NCBI GenBank assembly: GCA_034336665.1
Contig: CM067566.1
Span: 14,986,330 to 15,050,329 of the forward strand
Reading direction: 5' to 3'
Length of the DNA: 64,000 bases
Source of the DNA: Luscinia megarhynchos
Lineage: Eukaryota; Chordata; Aves; Passeriformes; Turdidae
In this document: positions 46,566 to 59,900 of the stretch, piece by piece
Layout: every line of letters begins with the position of its first letter
How positions within the stretch are numbered: the stretch's first letter is position 1
Made by a program: the position numbers and the translations under genes
Notes under the pieces: generated by a model
The model's database searches: none
What the model saw: the letters and a program-made list of their open reading frames with translations, nothing else
Told to the model about the DNA's origin: nothing

Positions 46566-49500
46566 CCCACACCATAAAGAACCTCTTTTTCATGCACTGA
46601 TGAATCTGCCCTCTTGTAGGCACATACTCAATGTGTGTGTTGGTTCCTGCAATATACAGAATCTCTTATGCAGTACTACTGGTAAGGCATCTATTTTCAG
46701 GGTTGGGGGTTTTTGGGTGTGTGTTTGATGTTTTTACTCCTTTTCACTTTGTTTTATTTGATTTCATACCTTTGATTTAGAACTTTCCCGTTTTCTAAGG
46801 ACGTATTTTGAATAATTCTGTTTCCAAAATGCTTTGCTGTTGTCTCTCAAATTGGCATCAATTATGTATTTTATAAGGACTCTTTCCACTGCTTTATCTC
46901 TATCATTAAGGAAAGTTTTGGAAAGCACAGAAAAACTACTTGAAACAACTGCAAATATTGTCACTGAATCATTGATACTAAGCGTCCTATTGTGTACAAT
47001 GAAAAGATTAATGCACCATCAGTATTCTTGGTTGCACGTGGAGCAGGGTTAAACATGATTTTGTGAGAATAGCACAAAACTAGGAGTCAGAGAGGTCTGA
47101 TTTTGTTGGTTCATTTGTCCCTAACTTTCAATAAATATGGCAGAAAGTTATTATAGCCTCTTTTTTCACTGTTTTGCTTGTCTGTAAAAGGGGAAGTGAA
47201 GATGGTAGTGAAGAGCCTGGCTCCTCAGGGGAAGATGCTATTGCAGTGCAGGCTGTCCGTGGCTGTGCTCTGGACTGTCATCACTGATGCAGTTGAAACA
47301 AGCTGTGCTGAGCCCAGTGAGCCTGTAGGATGTGCAGTGTTGGTGTCAGAACCCAGGTCTGCTCAGGACCCTTTGCTTCCATTTCTCCTTCTAGCACCCA
47401 GCAGTGGGATGCATGTTTGTGCTTGGCTGGCACTGGCTCTGTGTGAAACGTGGCTGGAAGCAAATTCTAATTGCAATTCCTTGTGTGCACCTGGCACAAA
47501 CATCAGCACTGCTAAAATGTACCAGTCACCAGTAAAATAGGGTGGCAGGAGATTGTGTTCATGGTTGTTGCTATGATTTTGTAATTTATATTAAAATAGT
47601 TCTCTTCTTTCCATTCTGCTTTTAAGCTGCCTGATAGTGATGCAAACTAGGTTTTCAAAGCTTATTTGCAGGAAAAGGTTGAGATAATACACCAGCTGGA
47701 AGGTGGAGTGAGATTTGGGATCTTGGGGGTAAACAGAACTTGTTGTGAATGGAAATGTGCTGAGATGCCTGCCTGGTGCCCCCACAGCCCCTGGTGAGCA
47801 GGCAGGAGGCTGGGACAGCTGCAGCCCAGGCAGGGATTGCTCTGCTGTGCCAGCACCTGGGGCTCAGCCCCCAGGGGCTCTGGGCTCTGCTCCCACACCC
47901 CTGGCACAGCCTGCCAGACCCTGCCCAGCATCTCCCTGCTCTGCACTGGGCTGACTGGGATGCTGAGCCTTTCAGGGGCAGAGGAGAAATGCAGATGATC
48001 CTGGAGGAATGATAAAAAAGTTGGTGTTTATGACTGGCTGCCAGCTTGTTATTTAAACATGCAGGGAGACATTTGATAAATATTTAAGTAGCACCAAATT
48101 TATCTAGTGCTGTACATGTTTAACAAGATGAATACTAAAGAGGATAAATAGATTAAGATTTCCAAAATGATTGTGCCAAATGTGTCTTTTTACTTTGGGC
48201 CTCTGTGTAGTGAGGATGTTTGCACCAGTGTAACTGTCTCTTAATATATTAGTAAACCATGTGCTTTGAAACCCCAAAAAGCACATCCTGCTCCAAGGTA
48301 GCAATGCTGAACTAAGCAGTATTTTGTGCCACTGCAATACTTGCATGGTGTAACAACAAAGCATCTTCAGGTCAGATCAGGCTGGGGATTTTGTGCCTCT
48401 GCTCTGGCTGCCACTGTGAGCATCTTTATCCTCACCTTGAAAAGCTTTGCTTTGAAATGAAGATAGTTTTAATGTTTAATGTTTCCCTTGCACATATGCA
48501 CACATCTTAGCAAACTCACATGTGAATACATGAAATGTGTGACCTATGTGTATTCTTCTCTCAGTCACGTGTGGTCAGGAGTAAGTTTGAGTGTGGCAGA
48601 TTAGCTTGAGTACTTTGTATGACACATAAAGCCTCTGTGAATCTCTCTTGATTAGTTCTCCTATCCTGACCCTAATACAGAGGTAAAAATATTTAATGGC
48701 CTGTGCTAAATTAAGTAACACAAGACTGACTCAAGTATGCATGACTAAATCTAGTTTAGTGATTCTTATGCTGGAAGTGTGTCATCCAGCTACCCCCAGA
48801 AGAGAATGGCTTAAGTAAATACACTATGGGATCAGCTTGCAAAGGAAGAATAACATCTGAATACTTGTTTATATTAGTCAAAACCATTCAAGAGCCCTCT
48901 GGCAGTGCTGGGATTTCACTTCAGATAGTAGAATACCCATTAGAAATGAAATTACAGTGCCAACATTGAGAATTGTTCCCTTTTGTTGTGTTTTGATTGA
49001 GAAAAAGGCTGCCTTCAGCATGGCAACTGTGACTGACATCAGGGCAGAAGATTCCAAATATATTTTAGCCCCTTTTTCATTCTTTTATTTTCTTTCCCCA
49101 CCACAACAGAGAAGCTCAGCTGAGATCAGAATGTCCTGTTATAAACACAGACTCATCCTCCTCAGAGGTTCAATGTTACATGGGTCAGGACAGGACAAGA
49201 CTGGAGACAGTCTTCTTGACAGAGCAGAAAGAGCTGAACTTCTCTTTTCTTGCAGTGCACATCTCCTGATACAGCTCCCACTGAAGGATGGGAGCCAAAA
49301 CCCTCACTACCAGCAGCAAATGCTCTTCTTGTAGGCAAAGGAGGCAGTGGCTGCCTCTTGTGGGGTGTTTGCTGTCCCTACCAGGCTTCTGCCTTCAGCA
49401 GCTGCTTCTTTTGCTCGTGTGTTAAACAACTTAAAGGAAGGGGAAGAGTTTCCACATGGTCTGGTGAATTGTCTTTTGAGCAGAACTGAAGCTATAATAT

Positions 49501-52500
49501 CATTAAAAATGCCTTAGAAATCACACCACAATGTATGAGAAATATAGCCTATAAGTCCATATATAAACAAGGATTTCATATTGAATGCATTTATCCTCAT
49601 TCTGTCACCCATGGAAAGGTATTTTTGCCATTAAAATTATGCATGATAACTTGTTTATCCATTCTGAATGCACTGGACAGGAGTTAGTTTTCTATATTCA
49701 GAGACAAACATACACCACCTTCAAGCAGAAATATCACAAATATTTAAGATGTTTCCTGGAAGATTTGATTCCTTTATTGAATTTTTTTAGACAGCGTGTC
49801 AGACAGGGACAAAGCTCTGAATTCTGTACTGTGGAAAGACCTTCCTTTGGTCTTGCTAACAAACTAAGAGAGAGACTGTTGAAGCTCCCTTCCCAAGCAG
49901 GAAGGAACATTTCACCAGTGAGGCAAAAAAAGCCCAATGGGAAGCTACCAAAGCTGCAGCATGGATTTATTTTGGAGTGACTTGCCAGAACAGCAGGAGT
50001 CCTGGTGCCTCAGAGGTTGGGGGCTGAAATAAAGACCAAAACACTGCTGCCAACTGGAGAAAGACCCAGGCCTTCAACTTAATCCTCTCCAGTTAATCTG
50101 GGGAAATCAAAGAGAAGGTGAAGGGGATTTCTTGTCCTCTGTAATTGGAAAAATATGTAGAGGATTTATTTTCTCTAGATTTCAAAAGATCTGGTTACTT
50201 TTACTTACCAAAACAAGAGAGTCTGAAGGAGGTCTCCCTAGCACCTGGCCCATTTTGGGAGACAGCACAATTTTTCATGCTCCTGCTGTGCAGTTTCCTG
50301 GGGATCCCTCCACTGCCAGCACCATGGCAATTGCCAGAGCAGACAGGCAGTAGATAAAATGTCAGGATATAGAAAACACTAGTTGCTTACTGGCTTCTGT
50401 ATTTACAATTGTTTTTGCTCCAAATACAAACACTGTGGTCTATTGCAAAGAGCCATTTAGGGGTGTGGGAGCAGAGGAAGAGCTGAGGGTAAATTTGTGC
50501 TGCTCTTGAGTAAAGTTTCAATAGCATATAAACACTGGCAATTCTCAGCCTCTTGCTGTGAATATCTTTTCTTTCCTTAGTCCTGGGGTGAATTGCAGTG
50601 TGAGATGCAGTCTTTAGAAAAACATTAATTAATATTTCAATCCACAGCATCTAACTTGAGCCAGCTGTTCTATTAGATTCATCTATAGCAGCACATGCCC
50701 ATTTCTGAGATTTTATAAATAAATTAGATTGTGCATATACTTGTTTTCAGTTGCATATAGAAAGGACACACATTTTAGGTGAATTTTCCCTCCAGCAACT
50801 GAAAAGTTCAGTATTTGAACACCCTGCAATGGAAGCCCTCATTCACAGAGTTGCAAAAAGCCCTTTGTGGTGAGTGAGGGCAGGAGAGGTGAAGGAATCA
50901 TCAAAACACCATTCCCAAATTGTCATACTGCCTTTGTAATGGCTGCTGGGAGCTGTACATGTTCATGCTGATTTTGAGCTTCATTGTCAGGCCCTTCATG
51001 CCATATTCTCCTCTGTTTCATAAGTAACAGATCAGGGTTACTAAGTAGTTGTGCATTATTTACACATCAGTGCTGTGCAATTTCCAGCATCCACCTACAG
51101 AAACTATCCAAATTCAACAGCATGCTTACCTATTCATTATGCATAACTTCCCAAATCTCAGATACACACTTCAGGCTATGCTTTCCTATATATTTTTTTT
51201 CCTATTTACCAATTTATACCTCCTTTGCCATACAAATATATGTAATTCATTCTGAATACTTTATGCAAAATGTAATACTAAGGGGATTTGAATCTTGCTG
51301 ATAAGGTTCTTTAACTGGTATTCATACAAAATTCAGTCTCTATGTTTCAAAATAGAGTGATCCACAGTGCAAAGCTGCTTAAAGACACAGGAATAACAAT
51401 GCTTAAAAGAGGAAAAAAAAACTAAACAGAAATGAGAATAAGTGTCACTCATGCAATTCCTCAGATTTCTTCCCAAGCAGGAAGAACTGCTTCTTCCCCC
51501 AGAAAATGACAATGCTGAAACCTCTCCCATTATCTATTTGGAGAAAGATTGAAAAAAGGAAAAGTCCATCCTCAAGCTGACAACTGGTTCATGCTGCAGT
51601 AGTCTTGTTTTCCTGTGTTCATCATGCTCACCATCAGGGCAGCCAGCTTAAAGGGAGACACCCTCCCACCTCTGTTTTGGAGTAACAGGCACTCTGAAGT
51701 CGTCAAAAACCCCAAACCCATGGAACAGTTCTTTCAATTTCCAGTTGCAAAAAAGCAGAGATATTTTTGTTCAGTCTGGAGCCTTTGGGTTTTATTTGCA
51801 CTCACGTGATATTTCCACTCAATGTGATGGTCTATGTCATACTCTCATCCCTCAGCACCCCTCTAATACCCCTGCTGGGTGAATATTGCCTCCCTTGGGG
51901 CATTCATTCCTCAGGGAGATCTCCTCCATCCTCTCAAAATCAAACCAACCATTTCTATTTACACAATTATGTTCTACATTACGTTTTTGGGGTTTTTTTC
52001 ATACAATGGGACAAGGGCTCCAAATCTAGTGGTGCTAATAGCCCAAGCAGAAGTATGGACACCTCTATGAAAGAATGAAGCAGGTGCTGCCCTTTATTTG
52101 CCAGCGTGTGTCATGAGGAAGATCCACAGGAAGAAGGGATGTCTGATATCCAAAAAATGCAAGCCAAATGCTCCACCTGTACCTTTGGCAAGCATCTTAG
52201 ACAGCCAGAGCTAGTGCTGCCTTCATTTGTGCAGAACTACAGTCCCTGTTACATGAAGGGATCCAAGACTCTGATTCAGACACTTGTGGCTGTGCAGAGT
52301 TACACTGAAATCACCTGCACTGAAAACACCTGTACTGCAGCTTGAAAACAAGTTACCTGACACAAAATTATATATCCCCGATGCAAAGACTCTATTTTTT
52401 CCAGGACAGAATACTTAGATAAACATTGGGAATTGACTGGCCTTCTTGTCAAAAAAATACACAAGAAGTTTAATTTGTTTTCTAAGTAACTTGCCTTATT

Positions 52501-53589
52501 TTATTTATTTTTTAATAGAGACATCAGAGGAAATAGTGATCCTACTAGAAGTATTTTTCAGATATTCATCAAGAGAATTTCTGGTGACAATGGTGTTTTT
52601 TATTTCTGAGTTGGGCATCAAACAACTGCTGAACAGAGCAGCACATAAACCTGGAAAATTTCTCACTGGAGTCTTTTACAGATATCAAATTCCAGCTCAG
52701 TCTCTCATTGTTGACAATCCGTGGGGATTATAGGAAATCTCTTGCTTGTGTTTGTGCAAGTGTCTTCCCTGATCATTAGAGCTTTCAGGACTGTTACTGA
52801 ATCTGGGAACAGACAGCTGCAAGTGCAGCAGGATGGGTCCAGAGAACCTCCCCTGGCAGAGCTCCAGCAGCTCCACTCAAACACTGCAGCAGCTTGTGCA
52901 GCTCTGAGTCTGCCTTCAGAGCTCAGGCTTCCAACATATGGTGGCCATAAAGGGGCACAAACAACTTGCATTAATTGTGCAAGAGATAGTAGTAAAGCAG
53001 TAAAATTATTTAGATCAAAGATAGAGAACTGATTAGTATCAATGCCAGATGTTCTGGACAAAGTGGTCCTGACTTTTGAAATGAGAAATTGTTGAAAACC
53101 CAGTTTGTACACTAATTCAAAGTTGCATTTATCTCCATCTTTTCACTACTGCTAGTGAAACAGGGTCATTTTGGGGAAAGCAGCTGCTGTTTGCTGTGCC
53201 AGGGCACTGTCCTTGTCTCTGATGACCTCACTCTTCCACATGGACTCTTCTGTTAACCTCAGTGGGAACCACCAGGTTAAATAGGACACTTAGGTTAAAT
53301 GAGATTATTCAGGTGTTAGAAGGGCCTTGTAGAAGGAAATAAACAAACTGGGAGGAGGGGCTGGATGTTAAAAGGAGGGTCACAGTTTGTGTGTGAAGCC
53401 CCACAGCAAGCGTGTGCAGTCCAGTTCAGACTCATTCCTTCCCATCAGCTGCCAGGACGTTCCTCGCTGAAACCAGGCCAGCAGGGGCAGAGGACTGCCG
53501 TGGTGTTGGGGATGTGTGTCCCTGTTTTAGCCCGGGCAGGGTTCATTTTTTACAGTGGCTGAATCGGTGCCACTCACATCACTGAAAGG
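46566..53589. other. Upstream flank, no gene recognised
   Basis: There is no supported exon. Notable parts are a GC-rich but CpG-poor block (about 47740-47960) and open frames of up to 131 codons (49585-49980 on +; 52705-53112 on -) that resemble no family I know and lack convincing exon context. Confidence 0.55.
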
Positions 53590-53900
53590 TGCAGAGTGAG
53601 GGATGAACTCACCCCTTCAGGGCAGGGAAAATGGAGTGGTGGGGAAGAGCTGGTTCCTACTTTGCCATGGTTTTCCTGTGTAAATAGTTTCTTTGTCTTA
53701 TACCTGTTATACTTAATACTGTTGCTGTTACTTTCGTTTTCTTCCCTTATTGTCCTTTCCAGTAAATTGTTCTTATCCTGCCCTGTAATCTCTGCCTTCT
53801 GTCTCCCACCAGATGAGGGGGAAGGGCAGCACCATCTGCCTTGGGAGATTCTCAGTGGAAAGGGAGGTCACTAACCCAGGGAGTGCTGCTCCTAACCCAC
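53590..53900 (+). mobile_element. LTR-like segment, probably a solo LTR of an avian endogenous retrovirus
   Basis: The string order is typical of avian ERV LTRs as I remember them. A TTTGCCATGGTTTTCCTGTG block is followed by a T-rich tract, then CCAGTAAATTGTTCTTATCC, then a TGTCTCCCACCAGATGAGGG block. The element may start as early as 53366 and end near 53975; I could not find matching target-site duplications. No retroviral protein remnants are seen next to it, so a solo LTR is most likely. The family assignment is tentative. Confidence 0.5.
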
Positions 53901-56900
53901 CACTTCGTGTTTTCAGGAGTGCTGCCGAGCTCAGGAGGAAAGCTTTGGATCTTGTCAAGTACAAGGCTCAGCCACAAAGCTCACTTGGGTATTGCTTGAG
54001 TAGTGCAGGTATGAGCACAAGACAAGAAAGGAGAATTCAGAGGGGGCCAGTGGGGTCTGCGTGGGTACAGCTAAAAAAGCACACATGGCAGAACCCTTAA
54101 AGGAAGTCTTTAAAAACAGGACTCAGTCCTGGCTGTAGGGCTGATGAGATGTTATAAAAGACACCATCCTGTTTGGTCCTCTTCAGGCTCTGCTGAACAA
54201 TGTCAGTCTTTGCCAGCATCCTGCTAAAGATGTATCCATATTCCATCCTCCTGCAGCTGAAACAGTGTGAAACACCTTTCTGATCCTTCACTGCCTTGGT
54301 TCAGTTGTGCAGCAATCCAGAGTGAAGCTGTGAAGATGTTAAGAAATTCCCAGAGTTACAAAATTGAATCTGCACAACAATCTGTGTTGCTTTAGAGCTT
54401 GCCCTTGCAATACCATGAACAACGAAATGAAGATGAGCATTGTATTTCTTTCTGACTCTTGAAAGAAAGCCTCCTAATAAAGCTCCCTGAAATTAAGGGA
54501 AAGTTTAGTGTTTACATTGAGGAATATGTGAAAACCAGCATTTGTTTCAGTGTTAGTACATCTTTGATCAGTTCTATAAGCTAGAGATGTATTATGTTTG
54601 GATTTTGAGACAGAAGCATTTGATTTGCATTTCGTGATTTTCTTGAAAACAAATAAATTTGAACTACAACTTATTCAGAATTTATTGAAGAGAATTGGTG
54701 TATCAAAATATCTGAACAGATAAAAGCTGCCTTCTTTAGCACAAGAGAATTGCTGTGCTGTTATGTTTTCATGCTCCCATTCAACTTCTGCAGGTGAATA
54801 CTGCAGGAAGCAAATGGTACTCACCCAAGCCAAGTTTTCAGATCATCATTTACTGTCCTCAAGTGTTCACACAGCTATGGCCATTCCCAACAGCAGCTTC
54901 CCTGAAACTGCAGCACTGTAGTGGCTGGCCTCAACTCAGAGCAGTTGTAGTCACCAGATAACAAGTGCTCCTGCAGGAGAGGGAAATGCCTTCAGCACTC
55001 ATCCCCACACGAGTCACCAGTGCTGAATTTCATTCATTTTAAAGAACCTTTTCTAGGATGGCACAGACATACACGTTGATGTGTTTTGGAGAATGTTGCT
55101 CAAATTAAATGAAAATAGAGGAAAATATACTCTTCTGTAGTTACCCAACCTGAATTTTACTGTTTGCTTTCTACTACAGCCAATGGCACCTAGCAGATGG
55201 ACAGAGGAGCTGCAGTAGAGCTGCCAGTCAGAACTTAACTGGTAGGTATGATTAATATGTATTTTACCTCACCAAAGTGGTACAATCATTTTAATATTGC
55301 CATACTAAATTGGGTCTAATTGCACATCAGACCTGGAGCAGACCTGACTTCTCACTTCTACTTGTACCATTCAAAGACACGGAGAAATCATAAGATCAGG
55401 ACAGGGGAGGATTATTCTATAAACTTAGATTTCTGAATTCTCAGATATGCATTAAAGAAGGAAAGAGAAAAAATGTTCTCTGTGTTATCAGATTGTTATT
55501 AGCTCTAGAGAATTGCATGTGTCTGTAAACTCAACAACTTGTGACAGCAGTTCAGTCAAAGTAAATTGTTCTGCAAGCCGTGTGTCAGCTCACCCTGCTG
55601 CAATCAGGTCTGCTCTAATTGCTGCCTTGAAAGAAAGCTGTGCACAGCAAGGCAACTCAGTGATGTGCTCATTACAGACGTGGGAATTCAGACTTGTCCA
55701 GCTCTTACCATGATTGTTCTTAATAAGCCCATATAATTATATGATAATATGTTGCAAAATTTCTTCTGTGGGTTCTCAGCACTAAAGGAGCATTTCACCC
55801 TGGGAGAAGGTGTTTAGTTAAGGTCCAATCAGGGCTTTTGCACTGCAGTCTCACACTTGTGCTTGCTGTATTACCTAAGGCTGCAACTCCTGGGGTCATC
55901 TGATTGTACAGCAACCTGCAACTTATGTATTTATTTTAGAGAAAAAGTCTCCAGTTCTTAGGGTTACAAACAAAAGCCTCCAAGCAATTATAACTGATAA
56001 AAAAGATGTCCTGGAGGTCCAAGAAAAGAAAGTGGGACTCAAAGCTTTTTGATACTCAAATCTCACAGTGTGTATCAGTCGTGGTGCCTCAGACAGGGGT
56101 GAACCTGCCCTGAATTTTATCTCAGAGAATGGATAATCCTGAAACCGGGTCTTGAAATAGCCTTGCACATTCCCTTGGTGAAGCCTAAGACAATGAGTAA
56201 ATCTAAAGTAAGTCAAAGAGTTTCTTTGCTTCAGGCAAGTGCTGTTCCTTAGGATGGACCAGCACTGTAGGTCCTTCTGGCCTTGTTCCTCACTCTGGGA
56301 CAGATTTTGGGGCAGTGAGCTAGGTTCCCTGTGCTTCATTTCATGGATTTCTCAAGCAGAAATAGTCTTCCATGTCCCACTGTGAGAGAACGTGCTGCTG
56401 TGAGGCTTAATTGAGATTTGTTGGTTTTGAGGTTATTGACAGAAATGTGGAAGCATGATATTACATTTGCACAGGGATTTATTGCACATTGCAAAAAGCA
56501 GAAAGGACTGTGGCTTAGGTGAAAGCTATTATAGAATTTGGGTTGTAGGTTTTTATAAGTGTATCACTTTCAAGCAGACACAAACTTTTAAGTAGTGCCA
56601 GTTGTTTGCTAGAGGAGTGTCCCAGGACGATCTATAGTTATTTCCTAATTAATTACTTCAGATTGAAGGTATATTTAAATGCTACTGCATTGAAGGGACA
56701 GCTACAGTGGTGCTTTCAACTCACAACCTAGAAATTACTAATTGAATTTGTTTTAATTAGGAAAAGTCAGCTGCAATTGAGGAGCTGCCCCACATAATTT
56801 TGAAGATTTTGTAAATTGCAGCGCCCTGGAAATTGCTACCATTTGCCTGATACCAATAGTGTGGGGTAGGTTTTGTGGGGTTTTGTGAGATTTTGGGTTT

Positions 56901-59900
56901 GTTTTGGCTTTTGCTGTTTGCCTGTTTGTTTTAATTTCCTTGGTTTTTGTTTCTGTGGAATTTGTGGGTTTTTTTAATAAAAGTATTTGTCTTTAGTTTT
57001 TTTTTCATTAGATTTCATAGACAAGATTGGGGTCTTTACAGTTAATTAGCACTGTATACAAATACATTCATTGCACAGGAAAACGTGTCAGGGTGAAGTA
57101 TGTCTCTGATTCTTTATGGTCTACTGGTATTGCACTGAGAATTCACACTCAAGGACTTAACTTGCCTCAAGTATTTTATTTCAATTCTCATCCAAAAATA
57201 TAACATCCAAATCTTTGACACCTCGCTGGAAGTGTAAATGTAAAGATTATTGAAGTGCAAAGGAAATTGGGCAAAGCTTGCAGCTTTCATCTCCTCTTCA
57301 CAGCACTACATTGAGGATTTCATGTTAGTGACATTCTAAGTGGAGCTGATATTGCATCTCAATTGCCTGCTTCAGGTCTTGAAATAAAGTGATGTTTGAT
57401 TATCTGTAACCAAGGTGCCAGGGTCCCAAAGCCAAACCATTAATCCATATTTATGGCTATTAATAATGAGAAGTGCCAATCTCAACAGAATATGCAAGAG
57501 ATCAGTTTCATAAAAGTATTCAGGTGCTTAAATAAAATTAATTAAAATCTAAATCTTCTTAAAGCCCAGCCCAGCCTTGGTGCAATTTGGCCCTGCTGCT
57601 ACATGAGAAACATCCAACTTTATGCTGACAGAGACAACTTAATGATAGATTTGCTTTATCAACTATAAGGTACTTCAATAGGAGCATAACATGGAAAGGG
57701 AGAATCACACTGTTGGTTTTGTTCCAACAGAAAGTTTTTATGAAGCCTTGACAGGAGGATGGCTTCCAGTCTTGGGACCAATGCAGAAAAATTAGGGAGA
57801 GTCTAGAAGGAAGAACCTTAAGCTACTTTAGCCTAGGAAAAGAGGTAATCAAGAAGAATTATGATAAGTCTTCCACTAAAAATATATTTAGGAAGAAAGT
57901 GATTTGTTGCTCACTCTATCTGCTAGGGTAAAGAGAAAGGAAATGAATGTATCACAGGCTTCCTCTGCTTCTGCTCTTAGCAGGTAATAAAGATGGTTTG
58001 TTATGCTGCTCCAGTGTCTGGCCAGCAAGTAAGGATTCATTCTTTGTCGTAGAAAAGAACAAATGTCTTGCCAAAAAACCAAATTACAGTCATCACTGCA
58101 ATGAAAAAGCAGCAGGGTCTGGTGGAACTTTCAGAGGGGTGTGATGGAAGGGGTCCTGCCCAGGAGATGTGTTCTCTGCACGGAAGCAGCACAAGGAAAG
58201 CCAAGAGTCACACAGAAAGGGACCCTGGCCAATCCATTAAGGTACTTAGAACCATCAGGAGAGAATAGTAGAGATGATGTCCTAGACTTGTGAATCCTAA
58301 GCCTTCTGCTCTAGGGTCAGGTGGAGCCAAAAGCTTTCTGGAGGGAAGCACACAGGTGATGTTTCCAAGGTGGCTTTGTCACCCTCAGCCATGGGATAGC
58401 ATTGCATGAGGCTGCTGAGGAAGATGGGAACCCTCTTGACCCTCTTCTTTGTCTGTCAGCTTTCCAGGATGGGGAGGCTTTAAGTCAAATTTGGGAGGAA
58501 AAGTAAAAACAGGAGCCCATTGGTAAGCAGTAACAGTTCTCAATCTCAACTAACTCCTAAGGACCAGAAAAAATCAGGTAGTTACTGTAAATCCGAGGGA
58601 AAGGACAGGTAGGAATATGCCTCCACTGAACATTTCAGATGGATACTGCCTGAGCTGCACTCCACTCCATCTCCCTGAGACAGCAAAGACTGGGACAGAG
58701 AGCCACAGCCCTCACCCTGTGTTTGAGGGTCATGGTGGCTGACTTTGACAGGACTCTTCTTTCTTGTTTCTCATCACTGGGCACTTAGGACAGAACAAAA
58801 TGCTACAGAGATTTATCTCATATCTTCTCTATTCCTGCTAAAGGGCCTTTGGTAAACATAATTCTGGTGACAGTTTTAACACTTTTCACCTTTTAGCCCT
58901 AGAGGTGATTGCAGGCACATTAGTAGGGCTTTGCACATCATGAGAGCTTCTTACTTTATTCACATCACCCTTCTTCATAGGAACATCACACTAAGACAAA
59001 ACACAGCAGCACAAACCCACCACTCTTCCTTACCAAATATGCCACCAGCAAACTCGTGGGGATCTTGACACGTCAGTGTGGAGGTATGTGAGATTTTTCA
59101 CTCAGCTTAGGTCTTATCCTTGGCACCAAAACAGAAAACTCTGAAAAGTGGCTAACAAAGTCGCTAGCAGATTTCTTGTGATTTAAAAGAGCAGTCTTTG
59201 GAAAAGGGAAAAAGGAAATGATGAATCAAACCAACTGCAGTCTTCCACAGTTTTTCTGGGCACATAATCAGATCTGGGTTTTGTTCTTTTCAGCGTTTGA
59301 AGAGTAATGTGATGATGAATGAAAGCCAGCATAAATTTGTCAGATCATTTCAAACCAGTGCATTTCCCTTCAAAAACACAGCGCACCATAAGGTGAGAAG
59401 CAGCAGATAATCACATATGTTGAATTTATGAGGCTTTTGTTACTTTTTCATGTGATATTCCCGAACTAAGGAAAGATAGTAGAGATTAAAATTGCTTGGA
59501 GCAGTTGACAAAGCTTCTTGGGAAATCCTGCTACGGGGAATATTTGTCACTATTTCATCCTCACACAGCAGTTAGATTTTGCAGGGGTCTCTTCATAGTC
59601 CATTGCCATCAGTGTTTTTAATCAGTAATATTGGGCAGATGCCAGAGAAAGGTGAAGTGCAGGCTGTGGATACACTACACAACAGGAGTTCAAAACAAAC
59701 TTGACTAACCACAGAAACAGATGGCAAAAAAATTGAACCAAAGCAGTTCTAATACAGAATTTTATATTTTGGCAGCAGTGTACTACAGTACAAATGCAGG
59801 CTTGGGAATAATCAGGCAGTTCCATTGGAAGCATATAGTTCCTGCAGCACATTTGAACACTCCTGGGTCAGAAATGGCATCCTGTTTTTAAGAGGTAAAT

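Noticed and set aside
46071..46728. Two + strand frames of about 133 codons
   Set aside because: They lie mostly over the antisense CR1 copy and do not match the CR1 proteins in that orientation.
52705..53112. 135-codon minus-strand frame in the upstream flank
   Set aside because: No domain, no splice context, and an overlapping + strand frame of similar length in the same GC-richer patch.
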